Origin: JBHFEI01 sp041928815
GTDB lineage: Bacteria > Pseudomonadota > Alphaproteobacteria > Rhizobiales > Rhizobiaceae
Assembly: GCF_041928815.1 (NCBI RefSeq)
Contig: NZ_JBHFEI010000003.1
Location: 62,001-126,000 of the forward strand
Length of the DNA: 64,000 nt
Reading direction: 5' to 3'
Positions within the stretch are counted from its first letter, which is position 1; each line of letters starts with the position of its first letter. This document shows, piece by piece, positions 1 through 9,194 of the stretch. The notes below the pieces were generated by a model. The model ran no database searches and was not told the origin of the DNA. It saw nothing but the letters and a program-made list of their open reading frames with translations. Position numbers and translations under genes: made by a program.

Positions 1-1
1 G

Positions 2-508
2 TGGTACGACAAGCTCAGCCGTCCGGGCGAGACCGTCATCACCTTCAACCAGGACACCGGCTACGTCTATCCGCATCGCTGCTGGAGCTGCCTCGTTCCC
101 TGCCTCATCCGCGAGGACATGGTGGTCGACGAGATCGACGGGCAGCTGCACACCTTCGCCCACGAGCTCGACCGCTGGACGGCCGTCGAGGCCTTTGCCG
201 ACGAGTACCAGGGCCGGCCGACGCCGGCGATGGGCCGCTTCTCCGGCAAGCGCGAATGGGAGACCCTCTATCACGGCTGGGATCTCGCTGACGCGATCAA
301 GGACCTGAACTTCGTCCGTTCCGACGGCAAGACGCTGGTGCCGCAGCCGCACCTGCGTTTCGACGCCAAGGACATGTGGACGCTCGACGACGTGCGCGGC
401 CACACGCTGCTCTCGCCGCTGACGCTGCTGCGGGAGATGTCGCCGGCCGACCGGGAGAAGCACCTCGCCGAGTACCGCGCGGGCTTCCAGATCAAGCCCT
501 GCAACTAA
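2..508 (+). CDS. mimA: Binuclear-iron monooxygenase large hydroxylase subunit, C-terminal part
   Basis: Only the last 168 codons lie in the window; the gene begins upstream. The visible protein (starting WYDKLSRPGETVITF) matches the C-terminal third of the large hydroxylase subunit of soluble di-iron monooxygenases of the propane/acetone/phenol group (PrmA/MimA). These oxidise short alkanes, ketones or phenols with O2 and NADH in the cytoplasm. The di-iron Glu/His ligands normally lie further N-terminal and cannot be checked here. Identity rests mainly on the downstream order of reductase, small subunit, coupling protein, amidohydrolase, DUF59 protein and GroEL-like chaperonin, which is the MimABCD/PrmABCD arrangement. 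The true substrate cannot be read from sequence. Confidence 0.85.
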   Translation, partial: WYDKLSRPGETVITFNQDTGYVYPHRCWSCLVPCLIREDMVVDEIDGQLHTFAHELDRWTAVEAFADEYQGRPTPAMGRFSGKREWETLYHGWDLADAIKDLNFVRSDGKTLVPQPHLRFDAKDMWTLDDVRGHTLLSPLTLLREMSPADREKHLAEYRAGFQIKPCN

Positions 509-610
509 GGTCAGACGCGCGCGGAGGCCGGTTGCCGGCCTCCGCGACACCAGGGAAGAGGCCGCGGCCCTGACGAAGGGACGTGGACGGGATTGGGAGA
601 TTTCAAAACG

Positions 611-1696
611 ATGGCTGAGGCTCAGAAAGTGCCGGTCGCCGCGCACACGGTCCGCCTGGAACCGGTCGGCGTCGAATTCGAGGTCGAGAACGGGGAGACG
701 GTGCTGAACGCCGCGTTCCGCCAGGGCATCGCGCTGCCGCATGGCTGCAAGGAGGGGCAATGTTCCGCCTGCAAATGCGTGCTCCTCGACGGCGAGGTCG
801 ACATGCTCAAATATTCGACCTTCGCGCTCAACGACATGGAGAAGGATTCCGGTCATATCCTGCTCTGCCGGACGATCGCCTATTCCGACATGGAGGTCGA
901 GCTTCTCAACTATGACGAGGAGGTGCTGTCGAAGTCGATCGCGGTGAAGACCTTCCAGGGACGCATCACCGGCATCGAGAAACTCACCCACGACATCCGG
1001 GGCATCGACATCGAACTCGGCTCCTCGATGAAGTTCTGGGCGGGGCAATATGTCGACATCACGGTCACCACGGAAAAAGGGGAGACGATTACACGCTCGT
1101 TCTCCATGGCAAATTCGCCGGGCGAAACCCAGAAACTCTCCTTCATCATCAAGAAATACCCCGAAGGAAAATTCTCCGGAGAGCTCGATGCCGGCGGAAT
1201 CCGCATCGGCGCCGCCGTCACCGTCGTCGGGCCCTACGGAACCTGCTTCCGGCGCGAGGGACGAGAGGGACCGCTAGTGCTGGTCGGGGCGGGCTCCGGC
1301 ATGTCGCCGGTCTGGTCGATCCTCAACGACCATCTCGAAAGCGGCGAGCAGCGTCCGGTCTATTTCTTCTACGGCGCCCGCACCGAGGCGGATCTGTTCC
1401 ATCTCGACCGCATCGCGGCGCTGACGCACAGGCATCCGGAGGTCACCTTCATCCCCGTGCTCTCGCATGCGGGCGAGGAGAGCGGCTGGACGGGCGAGCG
1501 CGGCTTCGTGCACGAGCGGGTCGACGGCTGGCTGAAGGCGCTCGCCATCGACGGCGAGGGAGACGTCTATGCCTGCGGCCCGCCGCCGATGATCGACGCG
1601 CTGCAGCCGGTTCTGTTCATGAACGGTTTCGAGAGCGAACGCATCTTCTTCGACAAGTTCACCACCTCGTCCGGCGGCGGCACGCCGGGCCACTGA
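611..1696 (+). CDS. mimB: Monooxygenase reductase (2Fe-2S / FAD / NADH)
   Basis: Electron-transfer component that carries electrons from NADH to the di-iron hydroxylase. It has an N-terminal plant-type ferredoxin domain with the Cys cluster CKEGQCSACKC (about residues 45-55) and a later Cys in LLCRT. An FAD-binding barrel follows, with RSFSMAN (the RxYS-type flavin motif), then a NAD-binding domain with LVGAGSGMSPV and the C-terminal YACGPPPMID motif. The ATG at 611 is preferred: GGGAGA lies about 10 nt upstream, and the in-frame TTG at 593 has less support. Length (361 aa) is typical for this family. It lies 102 nt after the hydroxylase subunit and in the same operon. Confidence 0.88.
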   Translation: MAEAQKVPVAAHTVRLEPVGVEFEVENGETVLNAAFRQGIALPHGCKEGQCSACKCVLLDGEVDMLKYSTFALNDMEKDSGHILLCRTIAYSDMEVELLNYDEEVLSKSIAVKTFQGRITGIEKLTHDIRGIDIELGSSMKFWAGQYVDITVTTEKGETITRSFSMANSPGETQKLSFIIKKYPEGKFSGELDAGGIRIGAAVTVVGPYGTCFRREGREGPLVLVGAGSGMSPVWSILNDHLESGEQRPVYFFYGARTEADLFHLDRIAALTHRHPEVTFIPVLSHAGEESGWTGERGFVHERVDGWLKALAIDGEGDVYACGPPPMIDALQPVLFMNGFESERIFFDKFTTSSGGGTPGH

Positions 1697-1823
1697 CACA
1701 TCCGTCCCCTCAAGGGACTCCACGAACATTCAGCGAGTTGCGGCGCGTCGGGAGAGAGGCGCCGGACGGAGCCGCGCGGCCTGCCGCCGGCATCACTGGA
1801 ACGGGCAACAAGGGAGTGAGACC

Positions 1824-2882
1824 ATGCCTGCACTATCGAGTTCGGTCGGCTCAGGCGCCGCCGGCGCGGCGATCTTCGCCGATTCCGACAGCCGGAAATA
1901 CCGCTATTTCGAACCGCGCGGCCAGCGCGCCACCCATTACGAGGACGTCACCGTCGACGTCCAGCCGGATCCCGAACGCTACCTGATCCAGAACTGGATC
2001 ATCTCGTTCGCCAACGGCAAGGGCGCCTATGTCAAGGACAACACGGCGGCGAAAAGCTCCAACTGGCACGCCTTCCGCGCACCCGACCAGGAGTGGGAGC
2101 GCACCCATTACCAGCGCCAGTCGAAGATCGAGACGATGGTGCAGAGCGTGATCGCCAACGCGCGGCGCGCCGGTGCGCCAAAAACCTTCGACAAGGTCTG
2201 GAGCAAGGTGCTGCAGGCCCATCTCGGCGCCTGGAAACACGCGGAATTCGGCCTCGGCACCTCGCTGATGCAGGCGCAGCGCTACGGCTACACCCAGATG
2301 ATCAACAATGCGACGCTGACGAATTCGTCCTACAAGCTCCGCCTTTCCCAGGACATCACGCTCTATCTCGCCGAGATCGGCATGGACATTCAAGGCTGGG
2401 ACGACGAGCTCGGCAAGAAGACCTGGCTCGAGGACGGCATCTGGCAGGGCACGCGCGAGGCGGTCGAGACCATCATGGGCACGACCGACTATCTCGAACA
2501 GTATTTCGCCATCAACCTCGTCTTCGAGCCGCTGGTCGGGGAACTGTTCCGCTCCGGCTTCCTGATGCAGGCGGCGGCGGCCAATCACGACTTCATCACG
2601 CCGCCGGTGATCTCCGCCGCCGAGGCCGACTACGAACGCAACCTCGCCAACACGATCGACCTCGCCTACCTGCTCGCCAACGACCATGCCTATGGCGACC
2701 ACAACCGCGCGCTCTTCCAGGGCTGGATCAACAAGCATGCCGCGCTCGCCGACAAGGCGGCGCAGGGGCTTCAGCCGATCTGGTCGATGCCGCATTCGAA
2801 GCCCGTCGCCTTCACCGACGTCCGCGCCCAGTCCGAGGAGCGGATCGGCAGGATCCTCGGCGAACTCGGCCTCAAGCGCTAA
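1824..2882 (+). CDS. mimC: Binuclear-iron monooxygenase small hydroxylase subunit
   Basis: A protein of 352 aa resembling the beta (small) hydroxylase subunit of propane/phenol-type di-iron monooxygenases. This subunit has the four-helix ferritin-like fold without the iron ligands and pairs with the large subunit. Visible features include SRKYRYFEPRGQRATHYEDV near the N-terminus and a helical, aromatic-rich body with no signal peptide. The ATG at 1824 follows GGGAG at a good distance. A 127-nt gap separates it from the reductase gene, and no terminator hairpin was recognised there. It is followed closely by the coupling-protein gene. Confidence 0.85.
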   Translation: MPALSSSVGSGAAGAAIFADSDSRKYRYFEPRGQRATHYEDVTVDVQPDPERYLIQNWIISFANGKGAYVKDNTAAKSSNWHAFRAPDQEWERTHYQRQSKIETMVQSVIANARRAGAPKTFDKVWSKVLQAHLGAWKHAEFGLGTSLMQAQRYGYTQMINNATLTNSSYKLRLSQDITLYLAEIGMDIQGWDDELGKKTWLEDGIWQGTREAVETIMGTTDYLEQYFAINLVFEPLVGELFRSGFLMQAAAANHDFITPPVISAAEADYERNLANTIDLAYLLANDHAYGDHNRALFQGWINKHAALADKAAQGLQPIWSMPHSKPVAFTDVRAQSEERIGRILGELGLKR

Positions 2883-2902
2883 ACAACACAAGGAGAACTC
2901 AC

Positions 2903-3271
2903 ATGTCCGTGGTCGCCCGCGACAATTCGCACGACAACATCTTCAAGTCGATGAAGGACATCACCTTCGAGCAGACCATCTCGCACCAGTGTGGGGTGAC
3001 GATGAACGACTCGGTCGAGGCCCGCGCCATCGCCGAGTTCATGAGCAAGAAGCCCGGCGTCGTCGTCACCTACCAGCCGGCGATGATCCGCATCGACGGC
3101 AACGGCAAGCTGATCTTCAAGATGGACGAGATCAGCGAATATCTCGGCCGCGAGATGACCGCCGAGATCTTCGAGGTCAACACCTCCACCCATTACGGCC
3201 GCATGGTCCGCATCGACGACAACGAGGTCATCCTATTCGGCGATATGGACGAGGTGTTCGAATACATCTGA
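2903..3271 (+). CDS. mimD: Monooxygenase coupling/effector protein (MmoB/DmpM family)
   Basis: Small cofactor-free protein (122 aa) of the MmoB/DmpM family. It binds the hydroxylase and tunes the coupling of NADH oxidation to substrate oxidation. Recognisable stretches are the early CGVTMNDSVEARAIAEFM segment and VVTYQPAMIRIDGNGKLIF. The start at 2903 has the strong ribosome-binding site AAGGAGA 8 nt upstream; longer readings of the frame would overlap mimC and are not credible. It is 20 nt downstream of mimC and is probably co-translated in stoichiometric amounts. Confidence 0.87.
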   Translation: MSVVARDNSHDNIFKSMKDITFEQTISHQCGVTMNDSVEARAIAEFMSKKPGVVVTYQPAMIRIDGNGKLIFKMDEISEYLGREMTAEIFEVNTSTHYGRMVRIDDNEVILFGDMDEVFEYI

Positions 3272-3347
3272 GGGCGGGGGAAGGGCCGGCGCGTCCGCCA
3301 AAGGCCGCGCCGGCCGCAAGCGCATCATCGAAGAGGAGGAGAGAACC

Positions 3348-4370
3348 ATGTACGTCACCCCCGAAGGCAAAGAGATCTTCATCGTCGACGGCCACACGCA
3401 TTTCTGGGACGGCAGCCCGGAGAACCAGCGCAATATCCACGGCAAGCAGTTCGTCGAGTGTTTCTACGCCTATCACACGGCGCTGAGCCCGAAGGAGCAG
3501 CTCTGGGAGAAGGCGAAGTTCGAGAAATACAGCGCCGACGACCTCTATCGCGACCTGTTCATCGACGGTCCCGACGACGTCGCCATCGTCCAGTCGACCT
3601 ATCTCAAGGACTTCTACAAGACCGGCTTCAACACGATCGAGCGCAATGCCGAAATGGCGCAGCGCTACCCGGAGCGGTTCATCATCAACGGTTCCTTCGA
3701 TCCGCGCGATGGTGAGAAGGCGCTCGAATACATCCACTTCATGAAGGAGACCTACGACATCCAGGGCGTGAAGATGTACACGGCCGAGTGGAACGGAGCG
3801 TCCAAGGGCTGGCGCCTCAACGACCCGGACGCCTATCGCTGTTTCGAGCTCTGCGAGAAGCTCGGCATCAAGAATGTCCATGTCCACAAGGGCCCGACGA
3901 TCATCCCGCTCAACAAGGACGCCTTCGACGTCCATGACGTCGACTATGCCGCGACCGATTTCCAGAACCTCAACTGGATCGTCGAGCATTGCGGCCTGCC
4001 GCGGCTCGACGACTTTTGCTGGGTCGCCGTGCAGGAGACCAATGTCTATGGCGGTCTGGCCGTCGCCCTGCCGTTCATCCATTCGCGGCCGCGCTATTTC
4101 GCCGAGGTCATCGCCGAGCTCCTGTTCTGGGTCGGGCCGGAGAAGATCCTGTTCGGCTCGGATTACGCGATCTGGACGCCGCGCTGGCTGGTGGAGAAAT
4201 TCTGGGCCTTCGAGCTGCCGGAGGATATCAAGCAGGAGCGCGGTGTCGACCTGACGCCGGAGATCAAGGAAAAGATCCTCGGCCTCAACGCCGCGCGCCT
4301 TTACGACATCGACATCGAGGCGAAGAAGAAGGCGCTTGCCGGTTCGCCCTTCAGCATCGCCGCGGAGTGA
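3348..4370 (+). CDS. Amidohydrolase family protein of the monooxygenase operon
   Basis: A metal-dependent hydrolase/decarboxylase of the amidohydrolase-2 group, 340 aa. The HxH metal motif is in VDGHTHFWDG near residue 16, and the late Asp ligand is in LFGSDYAIW. GAGGAGGAGAG immediately before the ATG at 3348 is a strong ribosome-binding site. Genes of this type sit directly after the coupling protein in propane/ketone monooxygenase operons. Their role there is unsettled: they may process an oxidised product or help maturation of the enzyme. No signal peptide is seen. Confidence 0.82.
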   Translation: MYVTPEGKEIFIVDGHTHFWDGSPENQRNIHGKQFVECFYAYHTALSPKEQLWEKAKFEKYSADDLYRDLFIDGPDDVAIVQSTYLKDFYKTGFNTIERNAEMAQRYPERFIINGSFDPRDGEKALEYIHFMKETYDIQGVKMYTAEWNGASKGWRLNDPDAYRCFELCEKLGIKNVHVHKGPTIIPLNKDAFDVHDVDYAATDFQNLNWIVEHCGLPRLDDFCWVAVQETNVYGGLAVALPFIHSRPRYFAEVIAELLFWVGPEKILFGSDYAIWTPRWLVEKFWAFELPEDIKQERGVDLTPEIKEKILGLNAARLYDIDIEAKKKALAGSPFSIAAE

Positions 4371-4374
4371 GGCG

Positions 4375-5166
4375 ATGGACAGCCTCGCCCTTGACGAACG
4401 CCGCCGGAGGGAACTCTGGCGGCAGCTTGCGACCGTCAACGATCCCGAGCTCGACGAAGCCGTCACCGAGATGGGCTTCATCGACCGGGCGGAGATCGAC
4501 GGATCGGGTGCCGTCGCCGTCGATTTCCGCCTGCCGACCTACTGGTGTTCGCCGAACTTCGCCTTCCTGATGCTGGAAGACCTGAGGAATGCGCTTGCCG
4601 CCCTCTCCTGGCAACCTTCCTTCCGTATCACCCTGCACGACCACATGTTCGCCGAGGAAGTGAACAAGGGCATCGCCGAGGGCAGGGGCTTCTCCGAGAT
4701 CTTCGGCGCGCTCGCCGAGAAGGCGGATCTGGAGGCGCTGCGGGAGAAATTCCGGCGCAAGGCCTTCCAGCGGCGGCAGGAGGCGGTGATCCTCGCCCTG
4801 CGCGCCGCCGGACTTTCCGATGAGGCGGTCGTCGGCCTGACGCTTGCCGGTCTTGATGCCGTGCGCGGCGTCGATGGCACCGTCGTCGCCCGCTACCGCG
4901 AGATCGTCCGTATCCGCTTTCCGCAGCGGACGCCGGAGGAGGCCGCGATCGTCGACCTCGACGGGGGCGCGGTCGATGCGGCGGGGCTCGTGGCCCATCT
5001 CGCCGATCTGCGCAGCGTCCGCATCAACATGGAGTTCAACGGCGCGCTCTGCCGGGGGCTGAAGGGCACGCGCTACAAGGAGGTCGACCGCGTCGACGGG
5101 GAGCCGACGCTCGTCGATTTCATCGCCGGCCGCGTGCCGGCGCAGGGGCGGCCGGCCGTGATCTGA
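4375..5166 (+). CDS. DUF59/MIP18-like metal-sulfur assembly-type protein
   Basis: A 263-aa protein whose N-terminal half, with LATVNDPELDEAVTEMGFI, resembles the MIP18/PaaD/SufT-like (DUF59) domain. This domain is linked to iron-sulfur or metal-centre maturation. A Cys in YWCSPNF is the candidate reactive residue. The C-terminal half is helical and not recognised. It starts 4 nt after the amidohydrolase stop codon and precedes the chaperonin, so it probably acts in assembly of the di-iron hydroxylase or the reductase cluster. That role is inferred from context, not shown. Confidence 0.7.
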   Translation: MDSLALDERRRRELWRQLATVNDPELDEAVTEMGFIDRAEIDGSGAVAVDFRLPTYWCSPNFAFLMLEDLRNALAALSWQPSFRITLHDHMFAEEVNKGIAEGRGFSEIFGALAEKADLEALREKFRRKAFQRRQEAVILALRAAGLSDEAVVGLTLAGLDAVRGVDGTVVARYREIVRIRFPQRTPEEAAIVDLDGGAVDAAGLVAHLADLRSVRINMEFNGALCRGLKGTRYKEVDRVDGEPTLVDFIAGRVPAQGRPAVI

Positions 5167-5232
5167 AACGAGAAGGCCATGTCCCGACTGGCCAGCAATC
5201 AACAAGCCGCCCGTCAGGCGGAAGGAGGAACC

Positions 5233-6867
5233 ATGCCCAAACTGATGTTGCACAATTCCGAGGCGCGCAAGGCGCTTGCCCGCGGCGTCGGCCGCCTCGC
5301 CGCCGCCGTCGAGCCGACGCTCGGACCCCGCGGCATGAACGCAATGATCGACCGTCCCATCGGTACACCGATGGTCACCCGCGACGGCGTCAGCATCGCC
5401 TCCGAGATCGAGCTTTCCGACCGCTTCGAGAACATGGGCGCGCAGGTGGTGCGCGAGGTCTCGATGCAGACGAACGAGATTGCCGGCGACGGCACGACGA
5501 CGGCGATCGTGCTCGCCAACGCGCTGGTGCAGAAGGGCATCGAGGCGAACGAGCGCGGCGCCAAATCCGTCGATCTCTGCAAGGGGATCGACCTTGCCGT
5601 CGACGCGATTGTCACCGCTCTCAAGGCCAAGGCGAAGCCGGCCAAGGGCAACGGCGCGCTCGCCGCCGTCGCCACGATCGCCGCGACCGACCCGAAGCTC
5701 GGAGCGCTCGTCGCCGAGGCCTATGAGCGCGTCGGCACCGACGGCGTCATCACCACCGATTTCAGCGTGACGACGGAAACGACGCTCGACGTGGTCGAGG
5801 GCATGTCCTTCGACAGGGGCTACCTCTCCCATCACATGGTCACCGACCAGGAGAAGATGGAGGTGGTGCTGGAGCATCCTCTGATCCTGATGACGGACCT
5901 GAAGATCCGCGAGCCCTCCGCCCTCGACGGCGTCCGGGCGATCGCCGACAAGGCGGGGCGGCCGCTGCTGATCGTCGCCGAGGAAATGGCGCCGGAAGTG
6001 GTGGTGACGCTGCTCGGCCGCAGCGGCCCCGGCAAATACCTCGTCGTGCATCCGCCGGAATACGGCCACTGGCGCAAGGCGATGATGGAGGATCTGGCGA
6101 TCGTCACCGGCGGGCGCGTGATCGCCCGCGATCTCGGCGGCCGCATCGAGGACGTGACGGCGGAGGATCTCGGCTCGGCCGAGCGGGTACGCACCTCGTC
6201 GACCCACACCTCCGTCATTCGCGGCGGCGGCGATCCGGCGGCGATTTCCGCCCGGCGCGCCCAGGTGCAGCGGCAATACGAGGCGGCGCCGCCGAATGTC
6301 GAGCAGGACAAGCTGCGCGAACGCCTCGCCAAGCTTTCGGGCGGGACCGCCGTCCTCTCCGCCGGCGGCGTGACCCCGGTCGAGCAGAAGCGCACGATCC
6401 AGCTGATCGAGGATTCGCTGCATGCCGTCAGGGCTGCTGCGGAAGAAGGGGTCGTCGCCGGCGGTGGTTCGGCGCTCGCCCAGGTCTCGCCCGTCCTCGA
6501 CGACGTGCTGGCGGGCGTCAGCGGTGACGTCGCCGAGGGCGTGCGGCTGGTGAAATCGGTGCTGACCCGGCCGCTCTGGCGCATCGCCGTCAATGCCGGT
6601 GCCGATCCGGAGACGATCATCGCCGAGGTCACCCGCGTCAACAGCGGCCATGGCTACAACGCGGCGACCGGCACCTACCAGAACATGATCGATGCCGGCA
6701 TCGTCGATCCGGTGCGCGTCACCTACACCGCGCTGCGCAATGCGGCCTCCGTCGCCAAGCTGATCCTGACGACGGAAACGCTGATCGGCGATCTCGCCGA
6801 GGACGAGGTCGATCCGACCGCCGGTCCGGCGCTCGGCGGGGGAGCGGAGCGGCTCGGCCGCGCCTGA
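5233..6867 (+). CDS. mimG: GroEL-like chaperonin dedicated to the monooxygenase
   Basis: A 544-aa chaperonin-60 homologue. It has the GroEL ATP-binding signatures TLGPRGMN near the N-terminus and NEIAGDGTTTAIVLA, and the ring-forming region around GGTAVLSAGGVTPVEQKR. Divergence from housekeeping GroEL is clear: the N-terminus (MPKLMLHNSEARKALARGV) is atypical and the terminal GGM repeat tail is missing, replaced by GGGAERLGRA. The ATG at 5233 follows GGAGGA; an upstream ATG at 5179 lacks a good site. In mycobacteria the homologous MimG is required for folding of the MimABCD enzyme. It is the last gene of the operon and is followed by a terminator. Confidence 0.86.
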   Translation: MPKLMLHNSEARKALARGVGRLAAAVEPTLGPRGMNAMIDRPIGTPMVTRDGVSIASEIELSDRFENMGAQVVREVSMQTNEIAGDGTTTAIVLANALVQKGIEANERGAKSVDLCKGIDLAVDAIVTALKAKAKPAKGNGALAAVATIAATDPKLGALVAEAYERVGTDGVITTDFSVTTETTLDVVEGMSFDRGYLSHHMVTDQEKMEVVLEHPLILMTDLKIREPSALDGVRAIADKAGRPLLIVAEEMAPEVVVTLLGRSGPGKYLVVHPPEYGHWRKAMMEDLAIVTGGRVIARDLGGRIEDVTAEDLGSAERVRTSSTHTSVIRGGGDPAAISARRAQVQRQYEAAPPNVEQDKLRERLAKLSGGTAVLSAGGVTPVEQKRTIQLIEDSLHAVRAAAEEGVVAGGGSALAQVSPVLDDVLAGVSGDVAEGVRLVKSVLTRPLWRIAVNAGADPETIIAEVTRVNSGHGYNAATGTYQNMIDAGIVDPVRVTYTALRNAASVAKLILTTETLIGDLAEDEVDPTAGPALGGGAERLGRA

Positions 6868-6884
6868 GCGACGGTAAAAACGAA

Positions 6885-6918
6885 AGCCGGCGGATCCTCT
6901 CCGCCGGCTCACTGTTTT
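6885..6918 (+). terminator. Terminator after the monooxygenase operon
   Basis: AGCCGGCGGA (6885-6894) and TCCGCCGGCT (6900-6909) form a perfect 10-bp stem around a 5-nt loop, followed by a short T-rich stretch (GTTTTGG). It lies 17 nt after the chaperonin stop codon and between convergent genes. Confidence 0.8.
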
Positions 6919-7072
6919 GGGACGAGGGCGCATAGGAGCGGTATTCCCGTCGTCCCGATGCTTCAGAGTATTCCGTCCACAGCCTATCGCCGTCTTTGTC
7001 GCGCGACCGCTTCCGGCTTCCGCGCAACACGCGGTTGACATCCCTTGTCGGACCCGCCGGCATTGTTGGCCG

Positions 7073-9121
7073 TCAGACGAAGCCGCGCCTTATGCCGAAC
7101 TGGTCGAGCTTGCGGTAGAGCGTCGGCCGCGAGATGCCGAGGCGGCGCGCGGCGCGGCTGACATTGCCGTCTTCCGCCGCGAGCGCGCTCATCACCGCCT
7201 GGCGCTCGGCCTCCTCGACAGTCAGGATCGTGGCGCTGCCCTGCGCCTGAGCCGCGCCGGCGACCGCGAGCGGCATCGCCTGCGCCATGCGCAGGTCGGC
7301 GGGCAGGTCGTCGCGCCGGACGATGCCGTCGCGCGACAGGACATGCAGCCTCTCGACCAGATTGCGCAGTTCGCGCACATTGCCCGGCCAGCGATAGGCC
7401 GAGAGCGCATCCAGCGCTTCGCTGGTGAAATGCAGCGGCGCGCCGTTCTTGCGGGCGGCGAGCCTCGCGTTGAAATGCTCGACGAGCCGCAACCAGTCGC
7501 CGCCGCGCTCGCGCAGCGGCGGCACCTGGATCGACACGGTGCTGACGCGATAGAACAGGTCGCGCCGGAAGCGCCCCGCGGCCACCTCCTGGCGGAGGTC
7601 CCGGTTGGTCGAGGCGACGAGGCGGACGTCGACCGTGCGGCCCCGGCTGTCGCCGAGCCGGTGGACGATGCGCTCCTCAAGCACCCGCAGCAGGAAGGGC
7701 TGGATGTCGATCGGCATCTCGCCGATCTCGTCGAGGCTCAGCACGCCGCGATGGGCGCGCTCGAAGACGCCGGCCTTGCCCTCGCGCGACGCGCCGGTGA
7801 AGGCGCCCGGCACATGGCCGAACAGTTCGCTGCCGAAGAGTTCCTTGGTGACGGCGCCGCAGTTGAGCGCGACAAAGGGGCTGTCGGGCGCACCGCCGCC
7901 GGCATGGATCAGCCGGGCGAAAAGCTCCTTGCCGACGCCGGTCTCGCCTTCAATCAGAAGCGACGTGACCTCGCCGGTCGCCGCGATCCGGCAGGCGACG
8001 TCGACGGCCTCGCGCAGCGCGTCGCTCTCGCCGACTATGGCGGCCGAGGCCTCGCGCAGCCGGGAGGGAAGCGCTATGCCTGCCACCAGCACCCGCGCCA
8101 TGTCGACCTTGGGGAAGACCAGCGCCGCGCCGCGCACATTGCCGTCGAGTTCCAGCGGGCGCACCAGGCAGGATTGCATCTCTTCGGGCAGTGTCCTGGC
8201 GATCGTGTCGAGGAAGCCGGAGTTCGAAAGCTCCGGCAACCGACAGTGGCGCGCGCCCTGCCGGATCGTCTCGCCGAAACGCGTCCCCTCCGCCATCGGC
8301 ACGTTGTTGCTGTAGATCGCGCGCCCGTGCCGGTCGATGATCATCAGCCCGTCGGAGGCGCGGTAATTGCTCGCCGAGGCGATGAAGGCCTCAAGCAGCC
8401 GCGTGCGCTCGGCGTTCTGCGAGTCGGCGAGCGCGCGCTCGATCTCGCGCGCGGCCGCGGCGACGAGGGCGATGTTGTGCGGGCGGAAGATGTCGGGATG
8501 GCCGGACAGGTCGACGACGCCGATCACCTTGCCGTCGAACGGGTCGCGGATCGGCGCGCCGGCGCAGGTCCAGCTCTTGATGCCGGCGCAGAAATGTTCG
8601 GCGGCGTGGACGAAGACCGGCTCGCCGGTCCACAGCGCCGTGCCGATGCCGTTGGTGCCGACGACGTCCTCCGTCCACTTGCCGCCGATGCCGAGATGGA
8701 TGTCCATGCCGCTGAAGATCGTCTTGCGGTCGCCGATCACGTCGATCAGCACGCCGTCGCTGTCGGCGAGCACGAACATGGCGCCGGTGCCTTCGAGCAT
8801 CCGGCCGATGGCGGCGAACGGGCGCGTGGCGGCGGCGAGGAGTTCGGCATTGCCCCGCGCGATCGCCTCGACCGCGTCGCGGTCGGTCTCGAGCGGGGCC
8901 TCGTTGCGCTGGGCGTCGATGCCGCTCTCGGCGCAGCGGAACCAGGATTCGTTGATCGTCGAACGGACGGGAAGCGCGCAGGAGCGCGGACCCGTCCGTC
9001 CCTCGATCACGCTTTCCCAGGCGCGCATCGTGTTGATCTCATCGTAATCGGCATAAAGGGCGGTGGCGTCCGGAACGAACCGGCCGATCGGCGGGCTGCT
9101 GGCGGTGCTGTCCTGTTTCAT
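7073..9121 (-). CDS. mimR: Sigma-54-dependent transcriptional activator, AcoR family
   Basis: A regulator of about 682 aa with three parts. An N-terminal GAF/sensor region is followed by a central AAA+ domain with Walker A (GETGVGKE) and the sigma-54 contact loop GAFTGA (in GHVPGAFTGASREGK). A C-terminal Fis-type helix-turn-helix contains RLGISRPTLYRKLDQFGI. It is convergent with the monooxygenase operon and is the natural candidate for inducing it, as MimR does in mycobacteria. The operon promoter, where a -24/-12 sequence would be expected, lies outside the window. The ATG at 9121 is chosen over the in-frame TTG at 9127; neither has a strong ribosome-binding site. Confidence 0.88.
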   Translation of the reverse strand: MKQDSTASSPPIGRFVPDATALYADYDEINTMRAWESVIEGRTGPRSCALPVRSTINESWFRCAESGIDAQRNEAPLETDRDAVEAIARGNAELLAAATRPFAAIGRMLEGTGAMFVLADSDGVLIDVIGDRKTIFSGMDIHLGIGGKWTEDVVGTNGIGTALWTGEPVFVHAAEHFCAGIKSWTCAGAPIRDPFDGKVIGVVDLSGHPDIFRPHNIALVAAAAREIERALADSQNAERTRLLEAFIASASNYRASDGLMIIDRHGRAIYSNNVPMAEGTRFGETIRQGARHCRLPELSNSGFLDTIARTLPEEMQSCLVRPLELDGNVRGAALVFPKVDMARVLVAGIALPSRLREASAAIVGESDALREAVDVACRIAATGEVTSLLIEGETGVGKELFARLIHAGGGAPDSPFVALNCGAVTKELFGSELFGHVPGAFTGASREGKAGVFERAHRGVLSLDEIGEMPIDIQPFLLRVLEERIVHRLGDSRGRTVDVRLVASTNRDLRQEVAAGRFRRDLFYRVSTVSIQVPPLRERGGDWLRLVEHFNARLAARKNGAPLHFTSEALDALSAYRWPGNVRELRNLVERLHVLSRDGIVRRDDLPADLRMAQAMPLAVAGAAQAQGSATILTVEEAERQAVMSALAAEDGNVSRAARRLGISRPTLYRKLDQFGIRRGFV

Positions 9122-9194
9122 CGGCAATCACATCCACGCTTCGAGGGAAGACGGCGAGGGCGAGGCGTGCCGGTTCCCGGCCGCCGGTCGACGC

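Noticed and set aside
4351..7041. An 896-codon minus-strand frame opposite the DUF59 and chaperonin genes
   Set aside because: Antisense to well-supported genes, with biased composition and no motif.
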